A stretch of 52,400 nucleotides of DNA, taken from Clostridia bacterium (GTDB taxonomy: Bacteria; Bacillota_A; Clostridia; Christensenellales; Aristaeellaceae). Below, one piece after another: positions 17,109-25,381 of this stretch (positions within the stretch are counted from its first letter, which is position 1; every line of letters starts with the position of its first letter). Location of the stretch: contig JAFQEB010000141.1 of the NCBI GenBank assembly GCA_017399225.1, forward strand, positions 1 through 52,400, given 5' to 3'. A program made the position numbers and the translations under genes. Below the pieces are notes generated by a model. The model ran no database searches. It had not been told where the DNA came from and saw only the letters and a list, made by a program, of their open reading frames with translations.

Positions 17109-17320
17109 CAAACTGTCAACAAACCCCGGGAGGCGTCGGAGGGCTCGCAAGCCCTTCGACTTCAGATCGAAAATCGGCGACATGCGCGGCGATTTTCGCA
17201 CTTTTCCGTCAGGAAAAGCTTCCTTACACGAACGAACGGCCGGGAGAACGACTTGTCGTTCGACCAGTGAGAGAGTGCAAAGCCTCGACAAAGTGCCTTC
17301 AGCACTTTGTCGATACACTG
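17109..17320. repeat. 212-bp hairpin-rich segment between two identical terminator stems
   Basis: Holds GGGCTCGCAAGCCC, a CGATTTTCG palindromic part, AACGACTTGTCGTT, and CGACAAAGTGC/GCACTTTGTCG hairpins and no gene. It looks inserted into a terminator that was duplicated. Confidence 0.55.
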
Positions 17321-17354
17321 AGGACTCAGCCCTGTTGGGGCTGAGTCCTTTTTA
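17321..17354 (+). terminator. Rho-independent terminator, copy 2
   Basis: Same 12-bp stem as at 17080 (loop TGTTG) followed by TTTTT. This copy has a proper T tract and is presumably the functional one. Confidence 0.85.
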
Positions 17355-17398
17355 TATTTCCTGCACATTCCGGTCAAATAGCTGCCGGATTTTTCCGC

Positions 17399-17427
17399 TT
17401 GCGCAGGGTGAAAAATTGTGCTATATA
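17399..17427 (+). promoter_or_regulatory. Predicted promoter of the MATE transporter
   Basis: TTGCGC (17399-17404), 17 bp, TATATA (17422-17427), about 80 bp before the start. Confidence 0.4.
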
Positions 17428-17504
17428 TGCAGTTGGTTTTGCGCAATGCAAGCGAAGCCGCTTTCCCTGCATGACCGACTGAATGATACGAAAAGAGGCG
17501 CATT

Positions 17505-18935
17505 ATGGCCCGTACTGTCACCCGCGACCTGACGCAGGGCTCCCCGATGAAGCTGCTGCTGGGCTTCGCCATTCCCCTGCTGGGCGGTTTCCTTTTTCAG
17601 CAGCTGTACAGCTTTGTGGATACGCTGATCGTCGGCGTACACCTGGGCTATGACAAGCTGGCCGCCGTGGGCTCCACCGGCTCGCTGAACTTCCTGATCA
17701 ACGGCTTCTGCATGGGCATCTGCTCCGGCTTTTCCCTGCCCATCGCCCAGGCCTTCGGCGCAAAGCAGGAGACGGAGCTGCGCCGTTTCGTGATGCACGC
17801 GGTCTACCTGTGCGCCATCATCTCCGTGACGCTGGGCCTCCTGACCGGCGTCTTCACCCCCCAGCTGCTGGACATGCTGGGCACCATCGGCGACCTCCGC
17901 GCCGACGCCATCTCCTACATCCGCCCGGTGTTCTTTGCCATCCCGGCCACGGTCATGTACAACATGGCCTCCGGCGTGATGCGCAGCCTGGGCGACGGCC
18001 GCACGCCGATGATCGCCATCGTGATCGCGGCGCTGACCAACATCGTGCTGGACGTCCTGTTCATGGTGGGCATGGGCATGGGCGTGGAGGGCGCTGCCTA
18101 TGCGACCGTCATCAGCCAGCTGGTCAGCGGCCTGTGGTGCCTGCTGGTCATCCGCAGGAAGTTCACCATCCTGAGGATGCAAAAGAACGACCTGCGCTGG
18201 CGCGCCCCCTTTGTGCGCCGCCTGATGAACATGGGCATCCCCTTCGGCCTGCAGTATTCCATCACCGCCATCGGCAGCCTGACCGTCACCGCCGCCATGA
18301 ACAACATCTCCACCGAAGCGGTGTCCGCCGTTACGGCCGCGGGCAAGCTGAGTATGCTGTTCTGCATCGTCTTTGACGCCCTTGCCTCCGCCATGGCGAC
18401 CTTCGCCGGGCAGAACGTGGGCGCAAAGAAGCTGGACCGCATCAACCAGGGTCTCAAGTCCGCCTCCATCGTGGGCTGCATTTACTGCGTGCTGGCCTTT
18501 GTGGTGATCTGGTTCTTCGGCCGCGACATGGTGTCCCTGTTCATCCGCGCCGACGACCCGGAGATCGCGAACACTATCGAAACGGTGCTGAATATGGCGC
18601 ACCAGTTCCTGATCGTCAACAGCGCGCTGTATATCCCGCTGCTGTTCGTCAACATCGTGCGCTTCACCATCCAGGGCGTGGGCTTCACCACCGTGGCGAT
18701 GACCGCGGGCCTGATGGAGCTGATCGGCCGCGCCTTTGTGGCGGTGGTGCTGGTGCCCCATCTGGGCTTCGACGCCGCCGTGTGGGCCAACCCCGCCGCC
18801 TGGCTGCTGGCGGACGCATTCCTCTTCCCCTGCTATTTCACGGTGATGAAGTGGCTGCGCAACCGTCTGAACACCACCGGGCAGCTGTCGCAGAGCCCGA
18901 AGGAGTATATGGCTGCTCACCGTGCAGAAAAGTAA
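17505..18935 (+). CDS. MATE-family multidrug/metabolite efflux transporter
   Basis: 476 residues, about 12 membrane helices in two similar bundles. Signatures: N-terminal LTQGSPMKLLLGFAIPLLGG, FQQLYSFVDTLIVGVHLG, LAAVGSTGSLNFLINGFCMG, MRSLGDGRTPMIAIVIAALT and, in the second half, VTAAGKLSMLFCIVFDALASA and FAGQNVGAKKLDRI. It exchanges Na+ or H+ for drugs or metabolites at the cytoplasmic membrane; the substrate cannot be inferred. The start has AAGAGG six bases upstream. It is monocistronic, with its own promoter and terminator. Confidence 0.95.
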   Translation: MARTVTRDLTQGSPMKLLLGFAIPLLGGFLFQQLYSFVDTLIVGVHLGYDKLAAVGSTGSLNFLINGFCMGICSGFSLPIAQAFGAKQETELRRFVMHAVYLCAIISVTLGLLTGVFTPQLLDMLGTIGDLRADAISYIRPVFFAIPATVMYNMASGVMRSLGDGRTPMIAIVIAALTNIVLDVLFMVGMGMGVEGAAYATVISQLVSGLWCLLVIRRKFTILRMQKNDLRWRAPFVRRLMNMGIPFGLQYSITAIGSLTVTAAMNNISTEAVSAVTAAGKLSMLFCIVFDALASAMATFAGQNVGAKKLDRINQGLKSASIVGCIYCVLAFVVIWFFGRDMVSLFIRADDPEIANTIETVLNMAHQFLIVNSALYIPLLFVNIVRFTIQGVGFTTVAMTAGLMELIGRAFVAVVLVPHLGFDAAVWANPAAWLLADAFLFPCYFTVMKWLRNRLNTTGQLSQSPKEYMAAHRAEK

Positions 18936-18942
18936 ATCCCGC

Positions 18943-18977
18943 GGATGGCACGCCCCAGCAGGCTGCCATCCTTTTTT
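18943..18977 (+). terminator. Rho-independent terminator of the MATE gene
   Basis: 8-bp stem GGATGGCA (18943-18950) / TGCCATCC (18964-18971) followed by six T. Confidence 0.85.
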
Positions 18978-18988
18978 CTTCCAAATCA

Positions 18989-19017
18989 TTGACATCCAAT
19001 GAAGGCTGTGCTATCTT
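18989..19017 (+). promoter_or_regulatory. Predicted promoter of the GH27 gene
   Basis: Perfect TTGACA (18989-18994), 17 bp, TATCTT (19012-19017), 37 bp before the start. Confidence 0.6.
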
Positions 19018-19054
19018 ATCGGCAGATAAAACGCTGTACGGAGGTACGTTTCAA

Positions 19055-20299
19055 ATGATCGCAAAGCACCCCCCGATGGGCTGGAACAGCTGGGACTGCT
19101 ACGGCGCTGCAGTCACCGAAGAAACCGTCCGCAAGAATGCGGAATACATGGCCGAGCACCTCAAGCCCTATGGCTGGGAGTATGTGGTGGTGGACATCCA
19201 GTGGGCGCAGCCGACGGCGAAGAACCACGAGTATGAGCCCTTCTCCACCCTGGAGATGGACGAATACGGCCGACTGCTGCCGGCGGTGAACCGCTTCCCC
19301 TCCGCTGCGGGCGGCGCAGGCTTCAAGCCCCTGGCGGATTATGTGCACAGCCTGGGCCTCAAGTTCGGCATCCACATCATGCGCGGTATGCCCCGCGCAG
19401 CCGCCCACCAGCGCCTGCCGATCAAGGGCAGCGAATCCTTCTGCCATGAGGTAGCCAACCCCAACAGCATCTGCGCCTGGAACCCCGATATGTACGGCCT
19501 GCGCTGCGATAAGCCCGGCGCGAGGGCCTATTACGAGTCCATCTTCCAGCTCTATGCTGAGTGGGGCGTGGACTTCGTCAAGTGCGACGATATCGCCCGC
19601 GAGTATCCCCACTGCCAGCGGGAGATCGAGCTGATCTCCGAGGCCTGCCGCGCCTCCGGTCGCGATATGGTGCTGTCCCTCTCCCCCGGCCCCGCCCCCA
19701 TCGAGCAGGCCGAGCACCTGAAAAAGTACGCGAACATGTGGCGCATCACCGACGACTTCTGGGACAAGTGGGAGCTGCTCAAGGGCATGTTCGAGCGGGC
19801 CGAAAAGTGGTGCATCCACTCCGCCCCCGGGCACTGGCCGGACGCCGACATGCTGCCCCTGGGCGCGCTGCGCCAGGACTACGACCCCGACGACTGGACG
19901 AAGTTCACCCAGTCCGAGCAGCGCACGATGATGACGCTGTGGTGTATGATGCGCTCCCCGCTGATGATCGGCGCGGAGATGACCAAGAACGATGATTTCA
20001 CCCTGAGCCTTTTGCAGAATGCCGACGTGCTGAACATCGGCAAGGAGAGCTTCTGCGGCCATCCCCTGTGGACGACCGGGGAGGAAGCCGTATGGGTGGC
20101 CCCCCGTCAGGATGGCCAGGGCGTGTATGTGGCGCTGTTCAACCTGTCGGACGAAAAGCGCACCGTATCCGTCAGCCGCAGCCAGTACGAGGTCGGCACT
20201 TCCGCCCGCGAGCTGTGGAGCGGCGAGGCTGCCGACGCGGGCATTTGCCTGTCCCGCGAGCTGCCTCCCCACGACGCCGCCGTCTACCTGGTCATCTGA
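19055..20299 (+). CDS. Glycoside hydrolase family 27, probable alpha-galactosidase
   Basis: 414 residues, no signal peptide, so cytoplasmic. GH27 features: PPMGWNSWDCYG near the N-terminus, YVVVDIQW, LKFGIHIMRGMPR, the nucleophile strand DFVKCDD (candidate Asp178) and an acid/base region MWRITDDFWDKW (Asp233/234). A C-terminal beta domain (YVALFNLSDEKRTVSVS) completes the fold. Length is normal. The start uses GGAGG ten bases upstream; it has its own promoter. Releases alpha-galactose, or possibly beta-arabinopyranose, from oligosaccharides. It lies just before the importer locus, so it may process imported hemicellulose fragments (inference). Confidence 0.92.
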   Translation: MIAKHPPMGWNSWDCYGAAVTEETVRKNAEYMAEHLKPYGWEYVVVDIQWAQPTAKNHEYEPFSTLEMDEYGRLLPAVNRFPSAAGGAGFKPLADYVHSLGLKFGIHIMRGMPRAAAHQRLPIKGSESFCHEVANPNSICAWNPDMYGLRCDKPGARAYYESIFQLYAEWGVDFVKCDDIAREYPHCQREIELISEACRASGRDMVLSLSPGPAPIEQAEHLKKYANMWRITDDFWDKWELLKGMFERAEKWCIHSAPGHWPDADMLPLGALRQDYDPDDWTKFTQSEQRTMMTLWCMMRSPLMIGAEMTKNDDFTLSLLQNADVLNIGKESFCGHPLWTTGEEAVWVAPRQDGQGVYVALFNLSDEKRTVSVSRSQYEVGTSARELWSGEAADAGICLSRELPPHDAAVYLVI

Positions 20300-20304
20300 C
20301 CCCC

Positions 20305-20465
20305 ACCACTCACCATTCATTATTCATTATTCACTATTCATTATTCACTATTCACTTTTCCTCCCCTCCTCTGCTCTGCCAATCCGCAGGACAATCGCAG
20401 GCTTTAGTGAATAGTGAATAGTGAAGCCGCGTGCCTTAGGCCCGCTGGTGAATAGTGAATAGTTG
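20305..20465. repeat. Opposed clusters of ATTCATT / AGTGAAT units
   Basis: Left arm ~20310-20359 (ATTCATTATTCACTATTC units), right arm ~20405-20462 (AGTGAATAGTGAATAG units). Same unit family as at 12.69-12.80 kb. It fills the gap between convergent GH27 and AraC genes; no gene seen in 20300-20554. Confidence 0.85.
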
Positions 20466-20490
20466 ATTGGTGTCCAAACCTGAAAAAACT

Positions 20491-20534
20491 GAAAAGCGAT
20501 CTGCCGGGCCCAAGCCTGACGGATCGCTTTTTGC
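20491..20534 (-). terminator. Bidirectional terminator between GH27 and AraC genes
   Basis: AAAAGCGATC (20492-20501) pairs with GATCGCTTTT (20522-20531); both strands end in T runs. It lies 20 bp past the AraC stop. Confidence 0.7.
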
Positions 20535-20554
20535 ATGTATTTCTACATATTATA

Positions 20555-21478
20555 TTATTTGCGCTGGCTTTCATCATAGATCAGCCGGTACTGGGTGGGC
20601 GTGCAGCCCCGCACGTCGCGAAAAACGCGGTTGAAGGTAGCGATGGAGTTGAACCCGCACTGCAGCGCCACCTGCGTGACCGGGATCTTCGTGCCGGCCA
20701 GCAGCTCCTCCGCCATGGTGACGCGGCGCTTGTTGAGGTACTGGGTGAAGGTCATGCCCGTATGCTGGCGGAACATGCGGCTGAGGGTATAGCGGGAGAA
20801 GCCCGCATAGGCCGCCAGGCTGTCCAGCGTCACGTCGTCCATGTAATTCTCCATCACATAGTCCAGCGCGCGGTTGAAGGCGTCCTCGCCGGAAAGCTGA
20901 CGGTTGATGGCGTTGACCTCCGTCTGCGTCGCGGTGGTCATCAGGTAGTTCTCACCCAGCCGGGCGTACATCTCCAGCAGCAGCGCATAGCAGTGCATGT
21001 TGCGCAGCACGCTCTGGCTCCTGTAGACCGCGATGACCTCCATCAGCTTTTCCCTGGCCGCCGCGCACACAGGATGCTCCAGGTCCAGGTAGATGGGCCG
21101 GCTCAGCATCTGGCGGAAGGCGCCGAACTCCTTCAGGGTGAACACGCCATTCATCTCAAACAGCATCAGCTCCCGCTCGCTGCCCTCCTCCATTTTCAGG
21201 GAATGGGTGCAGCCCGCCGGGATGATCAGCACCTCGCCCTCTACCAGGCGGTACTGCCGCTTCTCGACCGCCGCGTGCAGCTCGCCCCGGGTGGGGATCA
21301 GCACCTCCACGGCGGAATGAAAGTGCGCATCGTAGGAATCCGGGATCACACCGTGCCAGATTCGGATGCTGGTATTGGCGGGATAAGTGATGAACTCATG
21401 CTGATCCTCCTTGAGCACACGGAACCCCATGTGGAACTGCTCCTTGTCCTCCTGGCTCACCAGTGGCTTCTGCTTCAT
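20555..21478 (-). CDS. AraC-family regulator of the importer locus
   Basis: 307 residues. N-terminal cupin sensor (SYDAHFHSAVEVLIPTRGEL, then GEVLIIPAGCTHSL), a helical linker, and two C-terminal helix-turn-helices (LDSLAAYAGFSRYTLSRMF; VTQVALQCGFNSIATFNRVF) typical of AraC sugar-utilisation regulators. A start at 21478 is chosen because GGAGG lies seven bases upstream; the longer frame to 21514 has no ribosome site. Transcribed away from the ten-gene importer locus across a 289-bp region, so it is the obvious candidate activator, responding to an imported oligosaccharide. Candidate direct repeats GGTATTNTA lie in that region. Confidence 0.92.
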   Translation of the reverse strand: MKQKPLVSQEDKEQFHMGFRVLKEDQHEFITYPANTSIRIWHGVIPDSYDAHFHSAVEVLIPTRGELHAAVEKRQYRLVEGEVLIIPAGCTHSLKMEEGSERELMLFEMNGVFTLKEFGAFRQMLSRPIYLDLEHPVCAAAREKLMEVIAVYRSQSVLRNMHCYALLLEMYARLGENYLMTTATQTEVNAINRQLSGEDAFNRALDYVMENYMDDVTLDSLAAYAGFSRYTLSRMFRQHTGMTFTQYLNKRRVTMAEELLAGTKIPVTQVALQCGFNSIATFNRVFRDVRGCTPTQYRLIYDESQRK

Positions 21479-21492
21479 ATCGCCGCCTCCTT

Positions 21493-21506
21493 TGGTAACG
21501 TTTTCG
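21493..21506. promoter_or_regulatory. Weak cre-like (CcpA) site
   Basis: TGGTAACGTTTTCG differs from the cre consensus TGNAANCGNWWNCA at two positions and lies just upstream of the AraC start. Low confidence by eye. Confidence 0.2.
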
Positions 21507-21609
21507 GAATTCATGTAAGGATTTACACAAAAAATCCGCTCCGGATATGTCTATCCTACCACAAACCTCAAGAACTTTCAAGCAAATTCTGACTTATACC
21601 GCGCAATTT

Positions 21610-21644
21610 TTGATAGGTATTTTACAAAGCCGGTATTGTATAAT
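21610..21644 (+). promoter_or_regulatory. Importer-locus promoter region with GGTATTNTA direct repeats
   Basis: A perfect TATAAT is at 21639-21644 without a well-spaced -35 box, as expected for an activator-dependent promoter. Just upstream and overlapping it, GGTATTTTA (21616) and GGTATTGTA (21632) are direct repeats with 16-bp periodicity. The same GGTATTNTA motif recurs at 35364 before the second binding protein. Proposed AraC operator; inference. Elsewhere in 21479-21767 nothing further is seen. Confidence 0.4.
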
Positions 21645-21767
21645 AAGGCTGGATAAAAACCGTTTTGGATATCTGGAATACATGAACCGGCGGATCCGAA
21701 CAAGCAGGCATCCGCTTTCATGTCTATTTCATATTTCCGGACAACGTAAGGAGGGCAAAAAGAGATC

Positions 21768-24700
21768 ATGGTGCGTTCATTTGTCAACAAGTACGGAAAA
21801 TGGATCGTCTCTGCCGTGATCGTACTGGCTCTTGCTCTGTGGTTCATCCTGTCCAACAACACAGAGAATTATGCGCATAAGTACGAAGGCGTGGATCTGA
21901 GCGTATCGACCGAGGGCATCGGCCGTGACAACACCTACGAGCTGTACCTGAGTGGCTCCATCATTCCCGCGGATATCTCTGCGGCGGAGCTGACGGGCGA
22001 GGCAGCATACCACACCAGCCTGGCTGTGACCGAGGCCGGCGTGGTTCTGACCGCCGAGGAGCTGCCCGAGGACGCCTCTGCCACCACGCTGGAGAACGGC
22101 ACGCCCTTCGAGCGCTACAGCAACGTGCTGGTGGCTGAGAACGGCGCGGGCGCGGCCTTCAAGGTCAGCGTGCCCACGGCCGGTCTGTACACCATCACCT
22201 TCAGCTATTCCGAGCTGAGCGAAACGCAGCTGGATCTGACCTCCATGCTGCTCAACGGCAGTACGCCGGTGGTGGAGACCTCCTCCTCCGCGGCGGATAC
22301 GCACGCTGCCCTCTACCGCCTGAATGCGGGTGAGAACACCGTCGCCGTTTCCTTTACCGGCCATACCGTCATCGATACCCTGAACGTTCAGGGCCCCGTG
22401 CGCAGCAATGCCGCCGAGGACGTGACGGTGGATCTGGCCGGCGTGGAGGCCGGCGAGGGCGTTGCCTACCACACCGCAGGCAGCATCACCAGCAAGGGCT
22501 ACTTCCTGCCCGGCGAGAATGCCCAGCCTTCCGACGCGGAAAAGCAGGGCGAAGTCATCCTGCAGGTGAAGAACGTCGTGCAGACCGACAGCGACTCCAG
22601 CGCCTCCTGGAAGGTGAACGTGCCGGCCAGCGGCTACTACAATGTGCAGCTGACCTACCTGACCACCCTCTCCCGCGGCGTTGACCTGGAGCGCGAGCTG
22701 CTCATCAACGGCGAGCTGCCCTTTGACGGCGCCAACAAGATGACCTTCTCCCGCATCTGGACCGATGGCCCCAAGCCCGAGAACGACACCCAGGGCAACG
22801 AGCGCCGTCCCCAGCAGGTGGAGGTGTTCGGCCGTGAGCAGAGCGCCTGGTGCCGCGACTCCATGGGCTATGTCACCGAGCCTTACCTGTTCTACTTCGA
22901 GGCCGGCGAAAACACCATCACCCTGAACGCCACGAGCGAGCCGATGCTGCTGACTGGCATCGCCCTCAAGGCCCCCACCCAGCGTCAGAGCTACGAGGAT
23001 TATCTGGCCGCCATCGGCGACAAGCCCCAGCCCGAGGGCCTCAAGTCCCTGGCGCCCATCGAGGGTGAAGCCAGCGTCCGCCGCTCCTCCCCCTCCCTGT
23101 ATGCCAAGTATGACCGTTCCTCCCCCGCCACCGTCCCCTATGACGTGGCCCACACCGTGCTCAACTACACCGGCGGCGACGCCTGGCGTGACGCCGGCCA
23201 GTGGATCGAGTGGGACTTCACCGTCGATCAGGCCGGCTGGTACAACATCACCATCAAGGGCCGCCAGACCTACAGCCGCGGCTCCGTCTCCAGCCGTATC
23301 GTTTATCTGGACGACCAGATTCTCTTCGACGGCATGGAGAACGTCGACTTTGCCTACTCCAGCAACTGGAACATGAACACCCTCTCCGATGCTGAGGGCA
23401 ACGCCTACCGCTTCTACCTGACCGAGGGCTCCCACAGGATCCGCATGGAGGCCACCCTGGGCGATATGGGCCCCATCCTCTCCGATATGGAGGAGAGCGT
23501 CTACCGCCTCAACAGCATGTACCGCAAGATCCTGGTGCTGACCGGCGTGACCCCCGACCAGTACCGCGATTACCATCTGGAGCAGAAGTATCCCGAGGTC
23601 ATCGCCGAGATGGATAAGGAGAGCAAGCGCCTGTTCAAGCTGCTCGACGACACCGTCGCCCTGACCGGCCAGAAGTCCGACCGCATTGCCTCCGTCCAGA
23701 CCCTGGCCCTGCAGCTGGAGACCTTCGTGGATGATCCCGCGGAGATCACCCAGGCCTTCACCAACTTCAAGGACAACATCACCTCCATCGGTACCTCCAT
23801 GCTGAACCTGCGCCAGGTTCAGCTGGATGTGGACCAGATCTACATCACCGCCGACGGCGAAAAGCCCGCTCAGCCCAACGAGGGCTTCCTGGCCAAGGCC
23901 TGGCACGAGATCGTCTCCTGCTTCACCTCCTACACGGTTGACTACAGCGCGCTGGGCAACGTGTACGAAGGCGACGACGTGCTGGAGGTGTGGATCGTGA
24001 CCGGCCGCGACCAGTCCAACGTGCTCAAGGCCATGGTCGACGATACCTTCACCAGCCTCACCGGCATCCCGGTCAACGTTATGCTGGTCGACCCCAACGC
24101 ACTTCTGAACGCCACCGTCGCCGGCAACGGCCCCGACGTGGTCGTCTCCACCGACAGCTGGAACCCCGTCAACTACGCCCTGCGCGGCGCGGCGGAGGAT
24201 CTGACCCAGTTTAACGCCGAGTTCGTGCAGAAGAACATCATCGACAAGTACGGCATCGACACCACCAAGGTAAGCGTGAAGCCCTACGACGAGGTGATGA
24301 CGCAGTTCTACCCCAGCGCCTACCAGGCCTTCAAGTTCATTGACGAGACCGGCCATGAGGGCGTGTACGCGCTGCCCGAGACGCAGCTGTGCTCCATCAT
24401 GTTCTACCGCAGCGACATCCTGGAAGAGTATGGCCTGGAGGTGCCCAGGACCTGGGACGCCCTGATCGCCATGCTGCCCACGCTGCAGGGCGCCAACATG
24501 TCCGTGGGTATCCCCTACCCGGACATCGTCGCCCCCAACCTGTCCAGCTTCTACTCCATGATCTATCAGCGCGGCGGCTCCATCTACAATGAGGACGCCA
24601 CCATGACCACCCTTAACGAGGAAGCAGCCGTTGCCGCCTTCGACATGTACACCTCCCTGTACAACGACTACGGCCTGCCGCTGATCTTCGACTTCGTCAG

Positions 24701-25340
24701 CCGCTTCCGTTCCGGCGAAATGCCCATCGGCATCTTCGACTACACCACCTTCAACACCCTGAACGTCTCCGCCCCCGAGATCCGCGGCCTGTGGGAGATC
24801 GCCGTCATGCCCGGCACCGCCAAGACCGATGAAAACGGCCAGCCCCTGCTGGATGAAAACGGCGAGCCCGTCATCGACCACGCCGGTCACACCCAGGGCG
24901 CCTGCTGCATGATGATCGCCACTGACGACGAAGCCATCAAGGCCCAGGCCTGGGCGTTCATGCAGTGGTGGGTCTCCACCGATGCGCAGGTCCGCTTCGG
25001 CCGTGAGATCGAGGCCATCCTGGGCTCCTCTGCCCGCTACGCCACGGCGAACATCGCCGCCATCGAGCAGCTGGCCTGGTCCGAGGATCAGCTGGACGTC
25101 ATCCGCGAGCAGATGAAGGTCGCCATCGGCTTCCGCGAGGTCGCCGGCGGCTACTACACCACCCGCCACATCACCAACGCCGTGCGTAAGGTCACCAACG
25201 AAAAGACTGACCCGCGCGAGACCCTCCTGGATTACGCGCGTACCATCAACGAGGAAATCGTAAAGAAGCGCGAGGAGTTTGGCCTGCCCGTTCCCGAGGA
25301 AGCCATCGAGGCGACCCGGAACGCCACGCCTACCAACTGA
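21768..25340 (+). CDS. Membrane-anchored substrate-binding protein with three carbohydrate-binding-like modules
   Basis: 1190 residues, about 2.5 times a normal sugar-binding protein. One N-terminal membrane helix (WIVSAVIVLALALWFIL, no cleavage site or lipobox) anchors it outside. Three beta-sandwich modules follow (~40-205, 230-415, 430-590), each with a core like ASGYYNVQLTYLTTLSRGVD or QAGWYNITIKGRQTYSRG and a late ITLNA/IRMEA strand, resembling CBM6/35-type folds. A helical spacer (~600-700) leads to a type-1 extracellular solute-binding domain (~730-1120) with ETQLCSIMFYRSDILEEYGL and the usual FMQWWVSTDAQ. First gene of the ABC locus; permeases follow 41 bp later. AAGGAGG lies 13 bases before the ATG. 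It probably captures oligosaccharide through several modules and delivers it to the permease pair (inference). Confidence 0.85.
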   Translation: MVRSFVNKYGKWIVSAVIVLALALWFILSNNTENYAHKYEGVDLSVSTEGIGRDNTYELYLSGSIIPADISAAELTGEAAYHTSLAVTEAGVVLTAEELPEDASATTLENGTPFERYSNVLVAENGAGAAFKVSVPTAGLYTITFSYSELSETQLDLTSMLLNGSTPVVETSSSAADTHAALYRLNAGENTVAVSFTGHTVIDTLNVQGPVRSNAAEDVTVDLAGVEAGEGVAYHTAGSITSKGYFLPGENAQPSDAEKQGEVILQVKNVVQTDSDSSASWKVNVPASGYYNVQLTYLTTLSRGVDLERELLINGELPFDGANKMTFSRIWTDGPKPENDTQGNERRPQQVEVFGREQSAWCRDSMGYVTEPYLFYFEAGENTITLNATSEPMLLTGIALKAPTQRQSYEDYLAAIGDKPQPEGLKSLAPIEGEASVRRSSPSLYAKYDRSSPATVPYDVAHTVLNYTGGDAWRDAGQWIEWDFTVDQAGWYNITIKGRQTYSRGSVSSRIVYLDDQILFDGMENVDFAYSSNWNMNTLSDAEGNAYRFYLTEGSHRIRMEATLGDMGPILSDMEESVYRLNSMYRKILVLTGVTPDQYRDYHLEQKYPEVIAEMDKESKRLFKLLDDTVALTGQKSDRIASVQTLALQLETFVDDPAEITQAFTNFKDNITSIGTSMLNLRQVQLDVDQIYITADGEKPAQPNEGFLAKAWHEIVSCFTSYTVDYSALGNVYEGDDVLEVWIVTGRDQSNVLKAMVDDTFTSLTGIPVNVMLVDPNALLNATVAGNGPDVVVSTDSWNPVNYALRGAAEDLTQFNAEFVQKNIIDKYGIDTTKVSVKPYDEVMTQFYPSAYQAFKFIDETGHEGVYALPETQLCSIMFYRSDILEEYGLEVPRTWDALIAMLPTLQGANMSVGIPYPDIVAPNLSSFYSMIYQRGGSIYNEDATMTTLNEEAAVAAFDMYTSLYNDYGLPLIFDFVSRFRSGEMPIGIFDYTTFNTLNVSAPEIRGLWEIAVMPGTAKTDENGQPLLDENGEPVIDHAGHTQGACCMMIATDDEAIKAQAWAFMQWWVSTDAQVRFGREIEAILGSSARYATANIAAIEQLAWSEDQLDVIREQMKVAIGFREVAGGYYTTRHITNAVRKVTNEKTDPRETLLDYARTINEEIVKKREEFGLPVPEEAIEATRNATPTN

Positions 25341-25381
25341 CGCACCTCAACGCAATAATAAGATAGGAGGGAAAAGCGGCC

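Noticed and set aside
21777..25169. 1130-codon open frame antisense to the 1190-aa binding protein
   Set aside because: Val/Gly/His/Ala-rich shadow of a high-GC gene; no ribosome site, no recognisable domain. The plus-strand protein has clear domains.
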